In this document: positions 11,564 to 25,000 of the stretch, piece by piece
How positions within the stretch are numbered: the first letter of the stretch is position 1
Layout of the letters: the number at the start of each line of letters is the position of its first letter
NCBI GenBank assembly: GCA_964017065.1
Contig: OZ024787.1
Location: 5,157,538 to 5,221,537 of the forward strand
Length of the DNA stretch: 64,000 nt
Reading direction: 5' to 3'
Origin: Haliclona indistincta
Taxonomy: Eukaryota > Porifera > Demospongiae > Haplosclerida > Chalinidae
The notes under the pieces: model-generated
What the model saw: the letters and a program-made list of their open reading frames with translations, nothing else
What the model was told of the DNA's origin: nothing
The model's database searches: none
Made by a program: the position numbers and the translations under genes

Positions 11564-13924
11564 ACCATCAAGAATTAATTGTACTCGAAATAACGTTGTG
11601 TTTCTTAATAGTAGAGGGCCTCACTCACAACTAACTCGTGAGGTGATCAGGTCACGTTACGATAGTACACACCCAGATATGACTCATGTCACTATCAGAC
11701 CAGACCCTCAATCAAGAGAAGGAGCAACATATTCTTGTCAAGTGATAGTTGAGAGTCGTGTTAATATTGATTCCGGTCATTATGACTTTTACATGAAGGG
11801 CTCAGGAGTCTCTACTGTCACGGTCATCGGTGAGTGTATATTATTACATGATAAGTGGATCCTCTTCTTCTCAGTCGCTAGCCCTCCCACTAGCGTTAAA
11901 GTCAGTAGGACTGGTTTCAATAGTGTTCTGGTCTCCTGGTCTGCCCCCTCATCATCAGTACCAGCTGGTTATGAGGTGTTCTACCAGGTAGATGGTGGCA
12001 GCACACTCAGTGGAGGGAACACCAGCAACACTGAGCTGACACTGACTGGACTGACATTAGGAACTCATTCATGCTTTGTAGTGGGATATGGAGCAGAGGG
12101 AGCACCTGTGCTACCCAGTAATCACAGTAACACAGCTTCAATCATTATCGGTGAGATACTGAATGCATTAACACAGCAGTTAAGTACATGTGTATAGATA
12201 TTCCTCAGCTACCATCTAACCTAATGTTAACTCCTGGCTCTACCTCTATCATGGTATCATGGATGCAACCACCATACTCTCCCAGCAACTACATTGTATC
12301 ATACTCCTGTCAACTATTGTGTGACACAACATCAACAATGACTAATGGATCAGTTACTGTTGAAAGCACTTTAACTAACATTTTTTCTTCTCTTGCTCCT
12401 GGCAGTTTTTGTACTATCAGTGTAGTGGCAGTGTATGATGGTATTGGAACTAGTAACACAGTCTCATCTATTGCCAGCACTTTATCACTAGGTACCACTG
12501 ATAATTATGAGTTAATAAGTACTTCTTTTCAGCTCCTAATAGTGCTCCTGAAGGATTGAATAACTTATCAGTGGAGAAAAAATCACTTACTGTGCAGTGG
12601 GGTATAGTACCCTGCCCTGACCAGAGAGGACTCATCACTGGATACAGACTGCGCTACAGCAATGGCACCTCCATTGTAGCTATTGAAGGGAATGAGCAGA
12701 ATGACAGACAGCACATGCTGACTGGACTGACTCCATTCACTAGCTACTCTGTCCAAGTGGCAGCAGTCAATGCTGGAGGGACTGGACCATACAGTACAGC
12801 TCTCACTGTGGAGACACTGCAGGATAGTGAGTAATGAACAGTTGCTTTGTTAGTTTGTGTTACTATACAAGCAGTTCCTGGTCCAGTGTCTGATCTGTCA
12901 GCCATTCCTGGAGTGGTCCAGCTCACAATCTCTTGGAGTGCTCCCTCAGAACCTAATGGAGTCATCACAATGTATCTGGTTACCCACAACAGCACCGGAG
13001 TATTGAGCTACGCCAACACATCAGCCACACAGCTCACACTGAGTGAACTCCCTCTCAACACTACTATAGAATACATTGTCAGAGCATACACTATCACTGG
13101 ACCAGGAGAAGCTGTTTCAGACATTGCATCCACTGCAGACATTTGTGAGTGCACATCAGCATGCATGCATAAGTGTTCACTGTTAATCTAATTATTTTTA
13201 GTTCAGATCAGCATACATGTAGTATCAGTAGATGCTGTGAATAGCTCATCAGTGAGAGTCACTTGGACTCCTCTCAATGAACCAGTGGTGGACCACTACA
13301 CTGTACACTACACTAGAGTGAGTAGTGGTAGGATGAAGAACCAAGTTGACTCAGGTACAGCATCCTTCGTCCCAGCGAGTGTCTCCTCTGGAGTGGTGTC
13401 AGGACTGCAGGAAGGACAGCAGTACCAGTTCAGTGTCAGTGTATCAATCTCTGTTAATGGACAAACATACACTAGTACACCTGGAGAACCAGTCACTGCT
13501 ATGACAGGTACTTATTTTATTAAACAAAATGTGTATTCTAATTGCTAATTGTGACCTGTGCAGTGATATGCTAAGGTGTTTGGTGGACATTGTGTGCTGT
13601 TTGAGTAAACTGTCAAATCACAGTGTACTCACTTATTATATTGTTTATTTATCTTTCAATTGTGTAAAGCTAAATAATGTCTCTTTTTGATACCATTCTA
13701 AAAGACAGCGAGAAATTAGACAAATTTGTAATAACAAAATTAATATGACATCCCATGATTTTGTCATTATAGGTACATTGAATTCATCACCAATTCCATC
13801 AGTAGCTGGAGCACTGGCTGGTGTTGCTGCTCTCATCATAGCTGCTATAATTGTAGTTAGTGTGAATATACTTGCAGTGAAAAGGTGAGTTTGGTTAAAA
13901 TTACTATTAAATATTACATGCATA

Positions 13925-15231
13925 TTAGGGAGGCACGGTAGTGCCTCCCTATGTAGGGATGGCCAAGAAAACAAAATGGCGGCTACATGCAATGTATTAG
14001 CGTTCAAACGCTGATATTTCGCCTGGTGATGAATTTTATACGTCCAAAGACACTTAGATCTGCTTTCTGGCGTTGCCCCATCTTACGGTAGCAAGGAGAT
14101 TACTCGAAATGGTCACTAAAGTGACGAACCTGGAAACGGTGAAAATCGAGTTTCGTCATCTAAGACTAAGTTTTCTTCTTTCTTTCTTCAACTCGTCTAG
14201 CGCCTTTACGCGAGCAGTGCCGAGACTAAAACACTCACGAACAGTCGTGAAATTCTCCTGGCATGTGCCTTTTGAACTTAGTTTTTAGCGAAACGACAAT
14301 ATACATTTGACGAGTTCACGATCACGAACAGTTGTCAGCTAAGTGCCTGACGCCATTATTGTGATTACGTAATACGCACGTGACCAATCACACAAATTAT
14401 TTTATTTGTAGAGTATCGCCGTATGGAGAGCGCATATTGGCGTCTGGAGTCTTCGAAGAACAACTCACCGAGTAAGCTCGTGTAGTATCACCGTTCTGCT
14501 GCTTGCCAGATAGTACCACAGCCATACAGAAAATTCTAAACAGAGTGGGCGGGGCTCGTATGCCAGGCTGCAGCATGCATGAATGCATGAGCTAGTTTCA
14601 GTATTTAGTAGCCTCGTACCCAGGCCTTCATCAATTTCTTACAGCCACTGATTCCCTTCATTTCCTAAGAAATCGGCCTGGGTACGAGGCTAAGTATTTA
14701 GGAGCTACAAGTTAAAAAGCAATTATCAAGAAAAGCAAACCAAACCAAACCAATGGTGGAAACAAAAAAAGAGATAAATTATCTTGCTGTATTCGAACTG
14801 CACCAAAAATTTGAAACTCACTGTAAAGAAAAAAGGACACAAACAAGAAAATAAAAAGATTTCTAACGAAATCAAAAGGATGTAGGGATAAAGAAATCTG
14901 CTACTGGTCCACAATGTAAACCAACAAGGAGCAAGCATGGAATGGTAACACGATTGACTTGCTAACAGACCATAGATCCCTACATCAGTGGCTGTACATA
15001 AGATCAAAATTATTTTATCACAAGCTAAATACACGTCAGGCGTCAGTCTAGTAACTAGCTGAACTAGCTATAGTCAACTGCAGCAGCCACTGATGTAGGG
15101 ATCTATGGTCTGTTAGCAAGTCAATCGTGTTACCATTCCATGCTTGCTCCTTGTTGGTTTACATTGTGGACCAGTAGCAGATTTCTTTATCCCTACATCC
15201 TTTTGATTTCGTTAGAAATCTTTTTATTTTC
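13925..15231 (+). mobile_element. Composite hairpin/foldback element, copy 2 (intron of unit 2)
   Basis: Same structure as the copy at 8227: hairpin end AGGGAGGCAC GGTA GTGCCTCCCT, body, then a foldback near the right end (arms about 14846-15000 and 15080-15230). It interrupts intron sequence CATGCATA / TAATGTACATG. A smaller MITE (14611-14690) is nested in it. Unit 6 carries the same element at the same intron position in the opposite orientation. Confidence 0.8.
14611..14690. mobile_element. 80-bp nested MITE
   Basis: It starts GCCTCGTACCCAGGCC and ends with its reverse complement, flanked by TA on both sides. The ends resemble but differ from those of the 3661-4258 element (GCCTCGAACCAGG), so the two may be related families. 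Confidence 0.7.
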
Positions 15232-16274
15232 TAATGTACATGTATTAGGTACAAAAAGAAACATGCTTTTGCTGTGTACTATGTCAAAGATGAATCGAAA
15301 TTGGACAGTACCGGTAGTCCAGAGCCTCAATATGCAACATGCAGTGCTCCAGATGAATATGATTATGTTCCAGGTTTGTAAATTTTTGACTTGTCACAGT
15401 TTATGCATTCATTATTACCATTTAATGTACAATTTTTTGAATAAGTTGTTTGTACTGCTAGCCAGATGTTAGTTAAAGTTAAATTCATACGTAAAGTTAT
15501 ATAGTGCGAACAAAAAAGAAGTTATTAGGAAATAATCAAGAATGAAAACATACTGTATTGTGTATTTTAGGAATCAGTCAATATACAGTAGACGTATCGT
15601 AAACTCACATGTTTTATTTTTGTTTACACTGGTATCTTATAGTGACTAGTATAAACCATGTTCATGTGTTCTATCAGATTCTGTAAGAGACCATGCAGTG
15701 TATGACCAGCCTGAGTTTATGACCAAGTAAGTGTTATACACACTCAGTGTATACAGTGTTCACTCTATGATTGTAGGGATGGTGATGATGTTGAGATGAA
15801 AGATAATGCAGCATATGGCACAGCACAAGCATCAACTAATGAGACTCACTATGAAGATATCGATAAACTGTAAAATTATTTTTTACAGTATAAAATTCGA
15901 AATTGAGCGGTGTTGCATTTGTCTCAGCCTTACTGGACTTATAGTTTACAAGTTGTATACATGTAGCTACTTATCATAGTGATTGAATATTAAATATCAA
16001 CCTAATTACTGACATTGACCACATCTTTAGTACAGATATTGTATTACCTGATCTGCTAATAGCATAGCTACAGTACATCAGTCATGAAGGCTCCTTGTCA
16101 GCTCCAAAGCACCTCTTTTGATTCAATTTTGATTCTATAAGAGATGTACTGATCGGACAGAGTCAGTGATATCAAATAAGTGCCGGAATATTCGTTAGCT
16201 GAGTAGCACTAAGAGTGATGGCTAGGATTATGACAAAGTAGAAATTTTTCATGTGGCTCTTCGTTCTCTCACAG

Positions 16275-16705
16275 TCTGGTGTGTCACATCAGGTGACTCA
16301 GTTCCAGATACTAAACTGGAGCTCTCAGGGCAAGTGCTCCTGCCCACAGACCATCATCACTGTGGTAGAGGAGGCTAACAAGGTGCAGCGCAGGACTGAC
16401 AAAAAACCCATTGTGGTCCACTGCAGGTCAGCAGCACTAGCCATCACTACCAACACATGATGATCTTCTCCTCCCGGCAGTGACACTGTCAGCAGGTCAG
16501 GAATGTTCTGTGCCATAGCTACCACCATTGATCGCTGCAAGACTGAGAGTGTGGTGGATGTGGTTCAGGTAGTGAAGGCCCAGCGTATCCAGGAGCCAGG
16601 TCTTGTTCTCACAGTGGTGAGTAACACATCATTCGAACCACTTTGAATCCTTCACTACCTGAACAGTACCAGTTGGTGTTTGAGGCTGCACTCATTTGAA
16701 GCATA
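16275..16705 (+). pseudogene. PTP D2 remnant after unit 2
   Basis: Two D2 exons survive with frame and splice sites (16275-16426 and 16481-16616), reading [11 protein letters not shown] and [10 protein letters not shown], the same as D2 in units 5 and 7. The final exon is degenerate: its acceptor AG is lost and an early TGA follows. The Ig domain, D1 and the start of D2 are gone. The promoter of unit 3 begins about 80 bp further on. Confidence 0.75.
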
Positions 16706-16780
16706 CTTTAAATCTAATGACAAATGGGGAGCCATTTAACTTCATTTCTACATGTAGATTGGCGTTGTAACATTCTTTGA

Positions 16781-16870
16781 GGTCACCCACGGCCACGCAT
16801 TTAGAAGCCCCGCCCATTATATTTATTAACACATTGTCCGCATGCGCACAAGGCAGTTTCATCGCTCTTC
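16781..16870 (+). promoter_or_regulatory. Conserved receptor promoter block, unit 3
   Basis: GC box at 16807-16815 and CCGCATGCGCA at 16838-16848, about 85 bp upstream of the ATG, as in the other units. Confidence 0.6.
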
Positions 16871-16932
16871 ATATTATTTTTATAGACTAGAGCTATCTAG
16901 AGATCTACGATACCAGTACCAGATATTCAACG

Positions 16933-19900
16933 ATGGAGTTGTTCTGCTGTCAAGCTATTCTGATCGCTATCCTGCTCGTGTGGACCGCATGTACGTACAC
17001 TGTGACCGCGGCCCAGGGTGGCTGCGATACACTGCCTACATCGAACGGGTTGATCTTTGGTAGTAACAAGGATGGTGTTATCCCTTATGTACGAGCCCCT
17101 CTTGGAGGTACTATATACTAGTAATCACAGTACGTAATAATTTGTTGTTTCAATTTAGTGCTGAGACCACAGGTTGGTGGTTACTTTGTCTCACCATTTG
17201 TACTGTTCAGTGCGACCCAAGTACAGCAGCATGGTCTGTGGTGTCAGGTTGATAATGCAAGCAATGCTGGTATGGGTAGCAACATTGGAGGCATGTTTTA
17301 CTCTACTGGAAATGGACCTGATGGCTTCACTGTAGTCCCCACTAGTGATCCCAGTAACAACGTACCATACCAGCAACTGAAGTGTACTAACCAAATTGGA
17401 GTGATAGTAGATGATCCAATGGCTACAACCAATTTCCAGGGATATCTGAAGTGTAACACTACTATCCCTAGCCTGGACACCAATACCCACTACTGGGTAA
17501 TGTATTCAGATCAAGTGTTTAACAGCTATAGTAAGTTATGATTCCTTCTACTTTGTACATAGCAACCTATTATAGGTAGGATTTGCTATCCAGGTGTTTT
17601 CATTGCATGCTATTATGTTTTTAAGTTTTTATGGTACATGTGTATCTTATCAAATAGTGTGAACTAATTACTATTTGCAGCGTAGGACAGCTTTAATTAA
17701 ATTTATAAGAGTCAACAGCATACCTGTATAACTGTCCCCATAAGCCTAGTATTTTTAATGGTCATACTTTTTAAAATGAATTTGCAGCAAAAATTTTAAT
17801 AAAATAATTTTGTACTAACACACTTTGGAATTTTATTCAAATAGTAAATACTAAATATTTGCTCAATTATTATTCATTGTATGTTTTTTTTCAACCTACA
17901 TGTAAATTTAGCTGGTCCCACAGTGGACTCCACCATGACACTCTCCATACTCTCATCAAGAGATACCGATCCCAACATTGCAATTGCATTCTCTTTCAAT
18001 GTCTCATATGGACCACCATCAAGAGTCCTCTGTGAACGAATAGACGAACCTTCTGTGCAATTGTTAAATATCAGGGGAACTAACCCGAAGATAATTCGTG
18101 ATGTGATCAGGTCACGTTATATCAGTAGTACACTACCAGACATGACTCGTGTCACAGTCAGACCAGACCCTCAACCAAGACAAGTAGCAACGTACAAATG
18201 TTATGTACACGTTGAGAGTCGTATAAATATTCATAATACTTTTTATGACTTTGACGAAAAAGGCATGGGTACCACTACTGTCACAGTTACTGGTGAGTTA
18301 TATAGCCAGATCTATACCTTTCATCTTCTCTTAGTTGTTAGCCCTCCCACTGGTGTTTCAGTCAGCAGGACTGGTTTCAACAGTGTTCTGGTCTCCTGGT
18401 CTGCTCCCTCATCAGCAATACCAGCTGGTTATGAGGTGTTCTACCAGGTAGATGGTGGCAGCACACTCAGTGGAGGGAACACCAGCAACACTGAGCTGAC
18501 ACTGACTGGATTGACATTAGGGAATCATTCATTGTTTGTAGTGGGATATGGAGCAGAGGGAGCACCTGTGCTACCCAGTGCTCACAGTAACACAGCTTCA
18601 GTAGCGATTGGTGAGATACTGAATACATTAACACAGCAGTTAAGTACATGTATATAGATATTCCTCAGCTACCACCTAACCTAACGTTAACTCCTGGCTT
18701 TACCTTTATCATGGTATCATGGATGCAACCACCATACTCTCCCAGCAACTACATTGTATCATACTCATGCCAGCTATTGTGTAACACAACGTCAACAATG
18801 TACAATGGATCCGTTACTGTTAAAAGTGGTTCAATTCACAGCTTTTCTTCTCTTGATCCAGCCAGTAGTTGTACTATCAGTGTAGTAGCAGTGTATGATG
18901 GTATTGGAATGAGTAAGACAGTCTCATCTTTTACCAGCACTTTATCACTAGGTATCACTGATGATTAAAATTTGAATTTAATAAGTACTTCTTTTCAGCT
19001 CCTAATAGTGCTCCCGAAGGATTGAATAACTTATCAGTGGGGAAAAAATCACTTACTGTGGTGTGGGGTATAGTACCCTGCCCCGACCAGAGAGGACCCA
19101 TCACTGGATACAGACTGCGCTACAGCAATGGCACCTCCATTGTAGCTATTGAAGGGAATGAGCAGAATGACAGACAGCACATGCTGACTGGACTGACTCC
19201 ATTCACTAGCTACTCTGTGCAAGTGGCAGCAGTCAATGCTGGAGGGACTGGACCATACAGTACAGCTCTCACTGTGGAGACACTGCAGGATAGTGAGTAA
19301 TGAACAGTTGCTTTGTTAGTGTGGGTTACTATACATGCAGTTCCTGGTCCAGTGTCTGATCTGTCAGCCATTCCTGGAGTGGTCCAGCTCAATATCTCAT
19401 GGACTGCTCCCTCAGAACCTAATGGCGTCGTCACAATGTATCAGATCACCCACAACAGCACTGGAGTATTGGGCTACACCAACACATCAGCCACACAGCT
19501 CACACTGAGGCACCTCCTTCCCAACACTACTGTTGAATACAGTGTCAGAGCATACACTATCATAGGACCAGGAGAAGCTGTTTCAAACATTGCATCAACT
19601 ACAGATATTTGTGAGTGCACATCAGCATGCTTGCATAAGAGTTCACTGTTAATCTAATTATTATTTAGCTCAGATCAGTATTCGTGTAGTATCAGTAATA
19701 GCTGTGAATAGCTCATCAGTGAGAGTCACTTGGACTCCTCTCAATAAACCAGTGGTGGACCACTACACTGTACACTACACTAGAGTGGATAGTGGTAGGA
19801 GCGGGCAGATTGGCTCAGAAACAGTGACCTTCCCAGCGAGTGCCTCCTCTGGAGTGGTGTCAGGACTACAGGAAGGACAGCAGTACCAGTTCAGTGTCAG

Positions 19901-21014
19901 TGTATCAATCTCTGTTAATGGACAAACATACACTAGCCCACCTGGAGAACCAGTCACTGCTATGACAGGTACTTATTTTACTAAACAAATGTGTGTTTTA
20001 ATTGCTAATTGTGATTGCTGACTTGTGCAGTGATATGCTAAGGTACGTTTGAGTAAACTATCAAATTGCAGTGAACATGTTAACATACACATATTTAATT
20101 TGATTGTGTCTATTTATCTTTCAGTAAAAGCTAAAATAATATTGTGATAACATTCCATAAGTCAACAATAAATTAGAAAAAATAATTGTGTTTGCAAATA
20201 TTCACATCCCACGATTTGTCGTTATAGCTACATTGAATTCATCACCAATTCCATCAGTAGCTGGAGCACTGGCTGGTGTTCTTGCTCTCACTATAGCTGC
20301 TATAATTGTGATTATACTTGCAGTGAAAAGGTGAGTTTAGTTCAAATTGCTATTAAATATTACATGCATATAATTGCATGTATACTAGATACAAAAAGGA
20401 GAATGCTTTTGCTGTTCACTATGTCAAAGATGGACCGAAATTGGACAGTACCATTAGTCCAGAGCCTCAATATGCAATATGCAGTGCTCCAGTCGAATAC
20501 GACTATAAGTCAGGTTTGTATATTTTTGACTTGTCACAGTTTATGCATTCTTTATTACCAATGTACAATTTCTTGAATAAGCTATTTGTACTGCTAGCCA
20601 GATGTTAGCTAAAGTTAAATTCACATGACAAGTTATATAGTGCGAACAAAAAAGAAGTTATTAGGAAATAATCAAGAATGAAAACATACTGTATTGTGTA
20701 TTTAGGAATCAGTCAATATACAGTAGACGTATCGTAAACTCACATGTTTTATTAATTTTTGTTTACACTGGTATCTTTTAGAGACTAGTAAACCATGATT
20801 GTATATGTGTTCTATCAGATTCTGGAAGAGACTATGCAGTGTACGACCAGCCTGAGTTTATGACCAAGTAAGTGTTATACACACTCAGTGTATACAGTGT
20901 TCACTCTATGATTGTAGGGATGGTGATGATGTTGAGATGAAAGATAATGCAGCATATGGCACAGCTCCTGCATCAACTAATGAGACTCACTATGAATCTA
21001 TCGATAAACTGTGA
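16933..21014 (+). CDS. Unit 3: type I receptor, 2 Ig-like + 5 FN3, short tyrosine-rich tail (class B)
   Basis: Exons: 16933-17107, 17159-17530, 17912-18292, 18335-18610, 18658-18951, 18999-19292, 19341-19610, 19669-19968, 20228-20330, 20389-20513, 20819-20867, 20918-21014, giving 911 aa. The plan is that of unit 1, but exons 2 and 3 belong to a distinct class shared with unit 6: exon 2 has IVDDPMATTNF, exon 3 is 9 nt longer with a different mid-section, and the intron between them is unrelated to that of unit 1. The transmembrane exon is 9 nt shorter. FN3-5 carries a GRSGQ variant loop also seen in unit 7. In the tail YDYV has become YDYK, YDQP is kept, and YEDI has become YESI. Cell-surface signalling receptor by architecture; ligand unknown. 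Confidence 0.85.
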
Positions 21015-21464
21015 AATTATTTTTTACAGTATAGAAATTGAGTGGTGTTGTATTTGTCTCAGCCTTACTGGACTTATAGTTTACAAGTTGTATAGCTACT
21101 TATCATAGTGATTGAATATTATATATCAACCTAATTACTGACATTGACCACATCTTTAGTACAGATTATTGTAATACCTGATCTGCTCAATGGATATACC
21201 ACAAGTGAATGCTGACCTATTAGACTACTGCTACTACTCTTGGCTTCAGTAAATGATAGCATAGCTACAGTACATCAGTCATGAAGGCTCCTTGTCAGCT
21301 CCAAGCACCTCTTTTGATTCAATTTTAATTCTATAAGAGATGTACAGATCGGACAGAGTCAGTGATATCAAAAAAGTGCCGGAATATTTGTCAGCTGAGT
21401 AAAAGAGTGATGGCAGGCTAGGATTATGACAAAGTAGAAATTTTTCATGTGGCTCTCCGTTCTT

Positions 21465-21865
21465 ACTAAACTGGAGCTCTAAGGGCAAGTGCTCCTGTCC
21501 ACAGACCATCATCACTGTGGTAGAGGAGGCTAACAAGGTGCAGCGCAGGACTGACAACAAACCCATTGTGGTCCACTGCAGGTCAGCAGCACTAGCCATC
21601 ACTACCAACACATGATGATCCTCTCCTCCTGGCATGCAGTGACACTGTCAGCAGGTCAGGGATGTTCTGTGCCATAGCTACCACCATTGATTGTCGCAAG
21701 ACTGAGAGTGTGGTGGATGTGTTCCAGGTAGTGAAGGCCTAGCGTATCCAGAAGCCAGGTCTTGTTCTCACAGTGGTGCCAGGTCTTGTTCCCACATCAC
21801 TCAAACCACTTTGAATCGTTCACTGCCTGACCAGTACCAGTTGGTGTTTGAGGCTGCACTCGGAG
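21465..21865 (+). pseudogene. PTP D2 remnant after unit 3
   Basis: A fragment of the same two D2 exons found after unit 2. The first exon has lost its acceptor and 5' end (the sequence jumps to ACTAAACTGGAGCTC), and the second has an in-frame TAG (GTGAAGGCCTAG near 21740), so it is more decayed than the other remnants. Confidence 0.7.
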
Positions 21866-21884
21866 TCCTAGAGTCCTGCTTTTA

Positions 21885-21957
21885 AGCTCACCCACGCATT
21901 TAGAAGCCCCGCCCGTTATTGTCCGCATGCGCACAAGGCAGTTTCATCGCGCTTCAT
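21885..21957 (+). promoter_or_regulatory. Conserved receptor promoter block, unit 4
   Basis: GC box at 21906-21914 and CCGCATGCGCA at 21923-21933. The spacer between the two sites is shorter than in the other units. Confidence 0.6.
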
Positions 21958-22020
21958 ATTTAATTAGACTAGAGCTAGAGAACTACGATACCAGTACCAG
22001 CCAAAGAGAGATATTCAACG

Positions 22021-25000
22021 ATGGAGTTGTTCTGCTGTCAGGCTATACTGATCGCTATCCTGCTCGTGTGGATCGCATGTACGTACACTGTGACCGCGGC
22101 CCAGGGTGGCTGCAATACACTGTCTACATCGAACGGGTTGATCGCTGGTAGTAACAAGGATGGTGTTATCCCTGTTGTACGAGCCCCTATTGGAGGTACT
22201 GTACACTAGTAATCACAGTACGTAATAATATAATTGGTTCAATTTAGAGCTGTGGTCACAGGTTGGTGGTCACTTTGTCGCATCATTTGCCCTGTTCAGT
22301 GCGGCCCAAGTGCAGCAGCATGGTCTGTGGTGTCAGGTTAATAATACAAGCAATGCTGGTATGGGAAGCAACATTGGAGACATGTTTTACTCTACTGGTG
22401 ATGGACCTGATGGCTTCACTGTAGTCCCCACTAGTGATCCCAGTAACAACGTACCTTACCAGCAACTGAAGTGTACTGACCAAATTGGAGTGGTGGTACT
22501 TAATGGTGCAAACACTGCCAATTTCCAGGGATATCTGAAGTGTAACACTACTATCCCTAGCCTGAACATCAATACCCACTACTGGGTAATGTATTCAGAC
22601 CAAGTGTTTAACAGCTATAGTAAGTTGTGTTTCTAAAAAAATAATACTGCTGCAAATTTTGTATTCTAGAAGACTACCCATAAATTCACAATCATACAAT
22701 TTTCATTTGTAGAGTTTGCATAACTATATGGACCTCATCATCAATGCCTAAATTTACTTTATATTCATACATGTAGCTGGTCCATCAGTGGACTCCAATA
22801 TGACATTCTCCATGCTCTCATCAAGAGATGCTGAATCTAACATTAGCTACTCACTCTCCTTCAATGTCTCATTTGGACCACCATCAAGAATTTATTGTAC
22901 TCGAAATAGCATTGTGTTTCTTAATACTAGAGGGCCTCACTCACAACTAACTCGTGAGGTGATCAGGTCACGATATATCGATAGTACACTCCCAGATATG
23001 ACTCATGTCACAATTAGACCAGACCCTCAATCAAGAGAAGGAGCAACATATTCTTGTCAAGTGATAGTTGAAAGTCGTGTTAATATTGATTACGGTACGT
23101 ATTACTTTGACATGAAGGGCTCAGGAGCCTCTACTGTCACAGTCATCGGTGAGTGTATATTATTACATGATAAGTGGATCCTCTTTCTTCTCCTCAGTTG
23201 CTAGTCCTCCCACTAGTGTTAAAGTCAGCAGGACTGGTTTCAACAGTGTTCTGGTCTCCTGGTCTGCTCCTTCATCAGCAGAACCAGCTGGTTATGAGGT
23301 GTTCTACCAGGTAGATGGTGGCAGCACACTCAGTGGAGGGACCACCAGCAACACTGAGCTGACACTGACTGGACTGACATTAGGAAGTCATTCATTCTTT
23401 GTAGTGGGATATGGAGCAGAGGGAGCACCTGTGCTACCTAGTGCTCACAGTAACACAGCTTCAATCATTATCGGTGAGATAGTGAATACAGAAAATTATT
23501 AAGTTACATGTGTATAGATATTCCTCAGCTACCATCTAACCTAATGTTAACTCCTGGCTTTTCGTCTATCATGGTATCATGGATGCAACCACCATACTCT
23601 CCCAGCAACTACATTGTATCATACTCCTGTCAACTATTGTGTCAACTATTGTGTAACACAACATCAACAATAACTGATGCATCAGTTACTGTTGAAAGTG
23701 GTTTAACTCACATATTTTCTTCTCTCGATCCTGGCAGTTTTTGTACTATCAGTGTAGTAGCAGTGTATGATGGTATTGGAATGAGTAACACAGTCTCATC
23801 TATTGCCAGCACTTTATCACTAGGTACCACTGATAATTATGAGTTAATAAGTACTTCTTTTCAGCTCCTAATAGTGCTCCTGAAGGATTGAATAACTTAT
23901 CAGTGGAGAAAAAATCACTTACTGTGCAGTGGGGTATAGTACCCTGCCCTGACCAGAGAGGACTCATCACTGGATACAGACTGCGCTACAGCAATGGCAC
24001 CTCCATTGTAGCTATTGAAGGAAATGAGCAGAAAGACAGACAACACATACTGACTGGACTGACTCCATTCACTAGCTACTCTGTGCAAGTGGCAGCAGTC
24101 AATGCTGAAGGTACTGGACCATACAGTACAGCTCTCACTGTGGAGACACTGCAGGATAGTGAGTAATGAACTGCTTTCTTAGTTTGTGTTATTATACAAG
24201 CAGTTCCTGGTCCAGTGTCTGATCTGTCAGCCATTCCTGGAGTGGTCCAGCTCACAATCTCATGGACTGCTCCCTTGGAGCCTAATGGAATCATCACAAT
24301 GTATCAGGTCACCCACAACAGGACTGGAGTATTGGGCTACATCACCAACACATCAGGCACACAGCTCACACTGAGGGACCTCCCTCTCAACACTACTGTA
24401 GAATACAGTGTCAGAGCATACACTATCATAGGACCAGGAGAAGCTGTTTCAGACATTGCATCAACTGCAGATATTTGTGAGTGCACATCAGCATGCATGC
24501 ATAGGAGTTCACCGTTAATTGAATTATTTAGTTCAGATCAGCATACGTGTAGTATCAGCATTTGCTGTGAATAGCTCATCAGTGAGAGTCACTTGGACTC
24601 CTCTCAATGAACCAGTGGTGGACCACTACACTGTACACTACACTAGAGTGGGTAGTGGTAGGATGAAGAAACAAGTTGATTCAGGGACAGCGTCCTTCTC
24701 AGCGAGTGCCTCCTCTGGAGTGGTGTCAGGACTGCAGGAAGGACAGCAGTACCAGTTCAGTGTCAGTGTATCAATCTCTGTTAATGGACAAACATACACT
24801 AGTACACCTGGAGAACCAGTCACTGCTATGACAGGTACTTATGTATACATGAGTGGGTTGAATTGAAGTTGACATTCAGCATGTTAAGCAATGTCAGTGT
24901 GGTGTTTATTGTTGATAATTGAGTTAGTTAGTCTATAGTTGTTTCTCTAAAAAGCAGTAAACATTATTCTTCAGTTTAGATAATTTACCTCTTGGTCTAA

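Larger units (their letters stand above)
11564..15873 (+). pseudogene. Unit 2: 5'-truncated short-tail receptor
   Basis: Homology begins in the middle of exon 3 (about 11564) at the junction with fragment A; promoter, signal peptide and first Ig-like exon are absent. The rest is intact and in frame: exon 3 remainder to 11829, 11875-12150, 12198-12491, 12533-12826, 12875-13144, 13202-13507 (five FN3), transmembrane 13773-13884, tyrosine exon 15249-15373, 15678-15726, 15777-15873 (TAA stop). No ATG gives a signal peptide, so it is a truncated gene or a donor for gene conversion. A 1.3-kb composite element lies in the intron after the transmembrane exon. The tail motifs match unit 1 except YDYVP in place of YDYVS. 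Confidence 0.75.
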
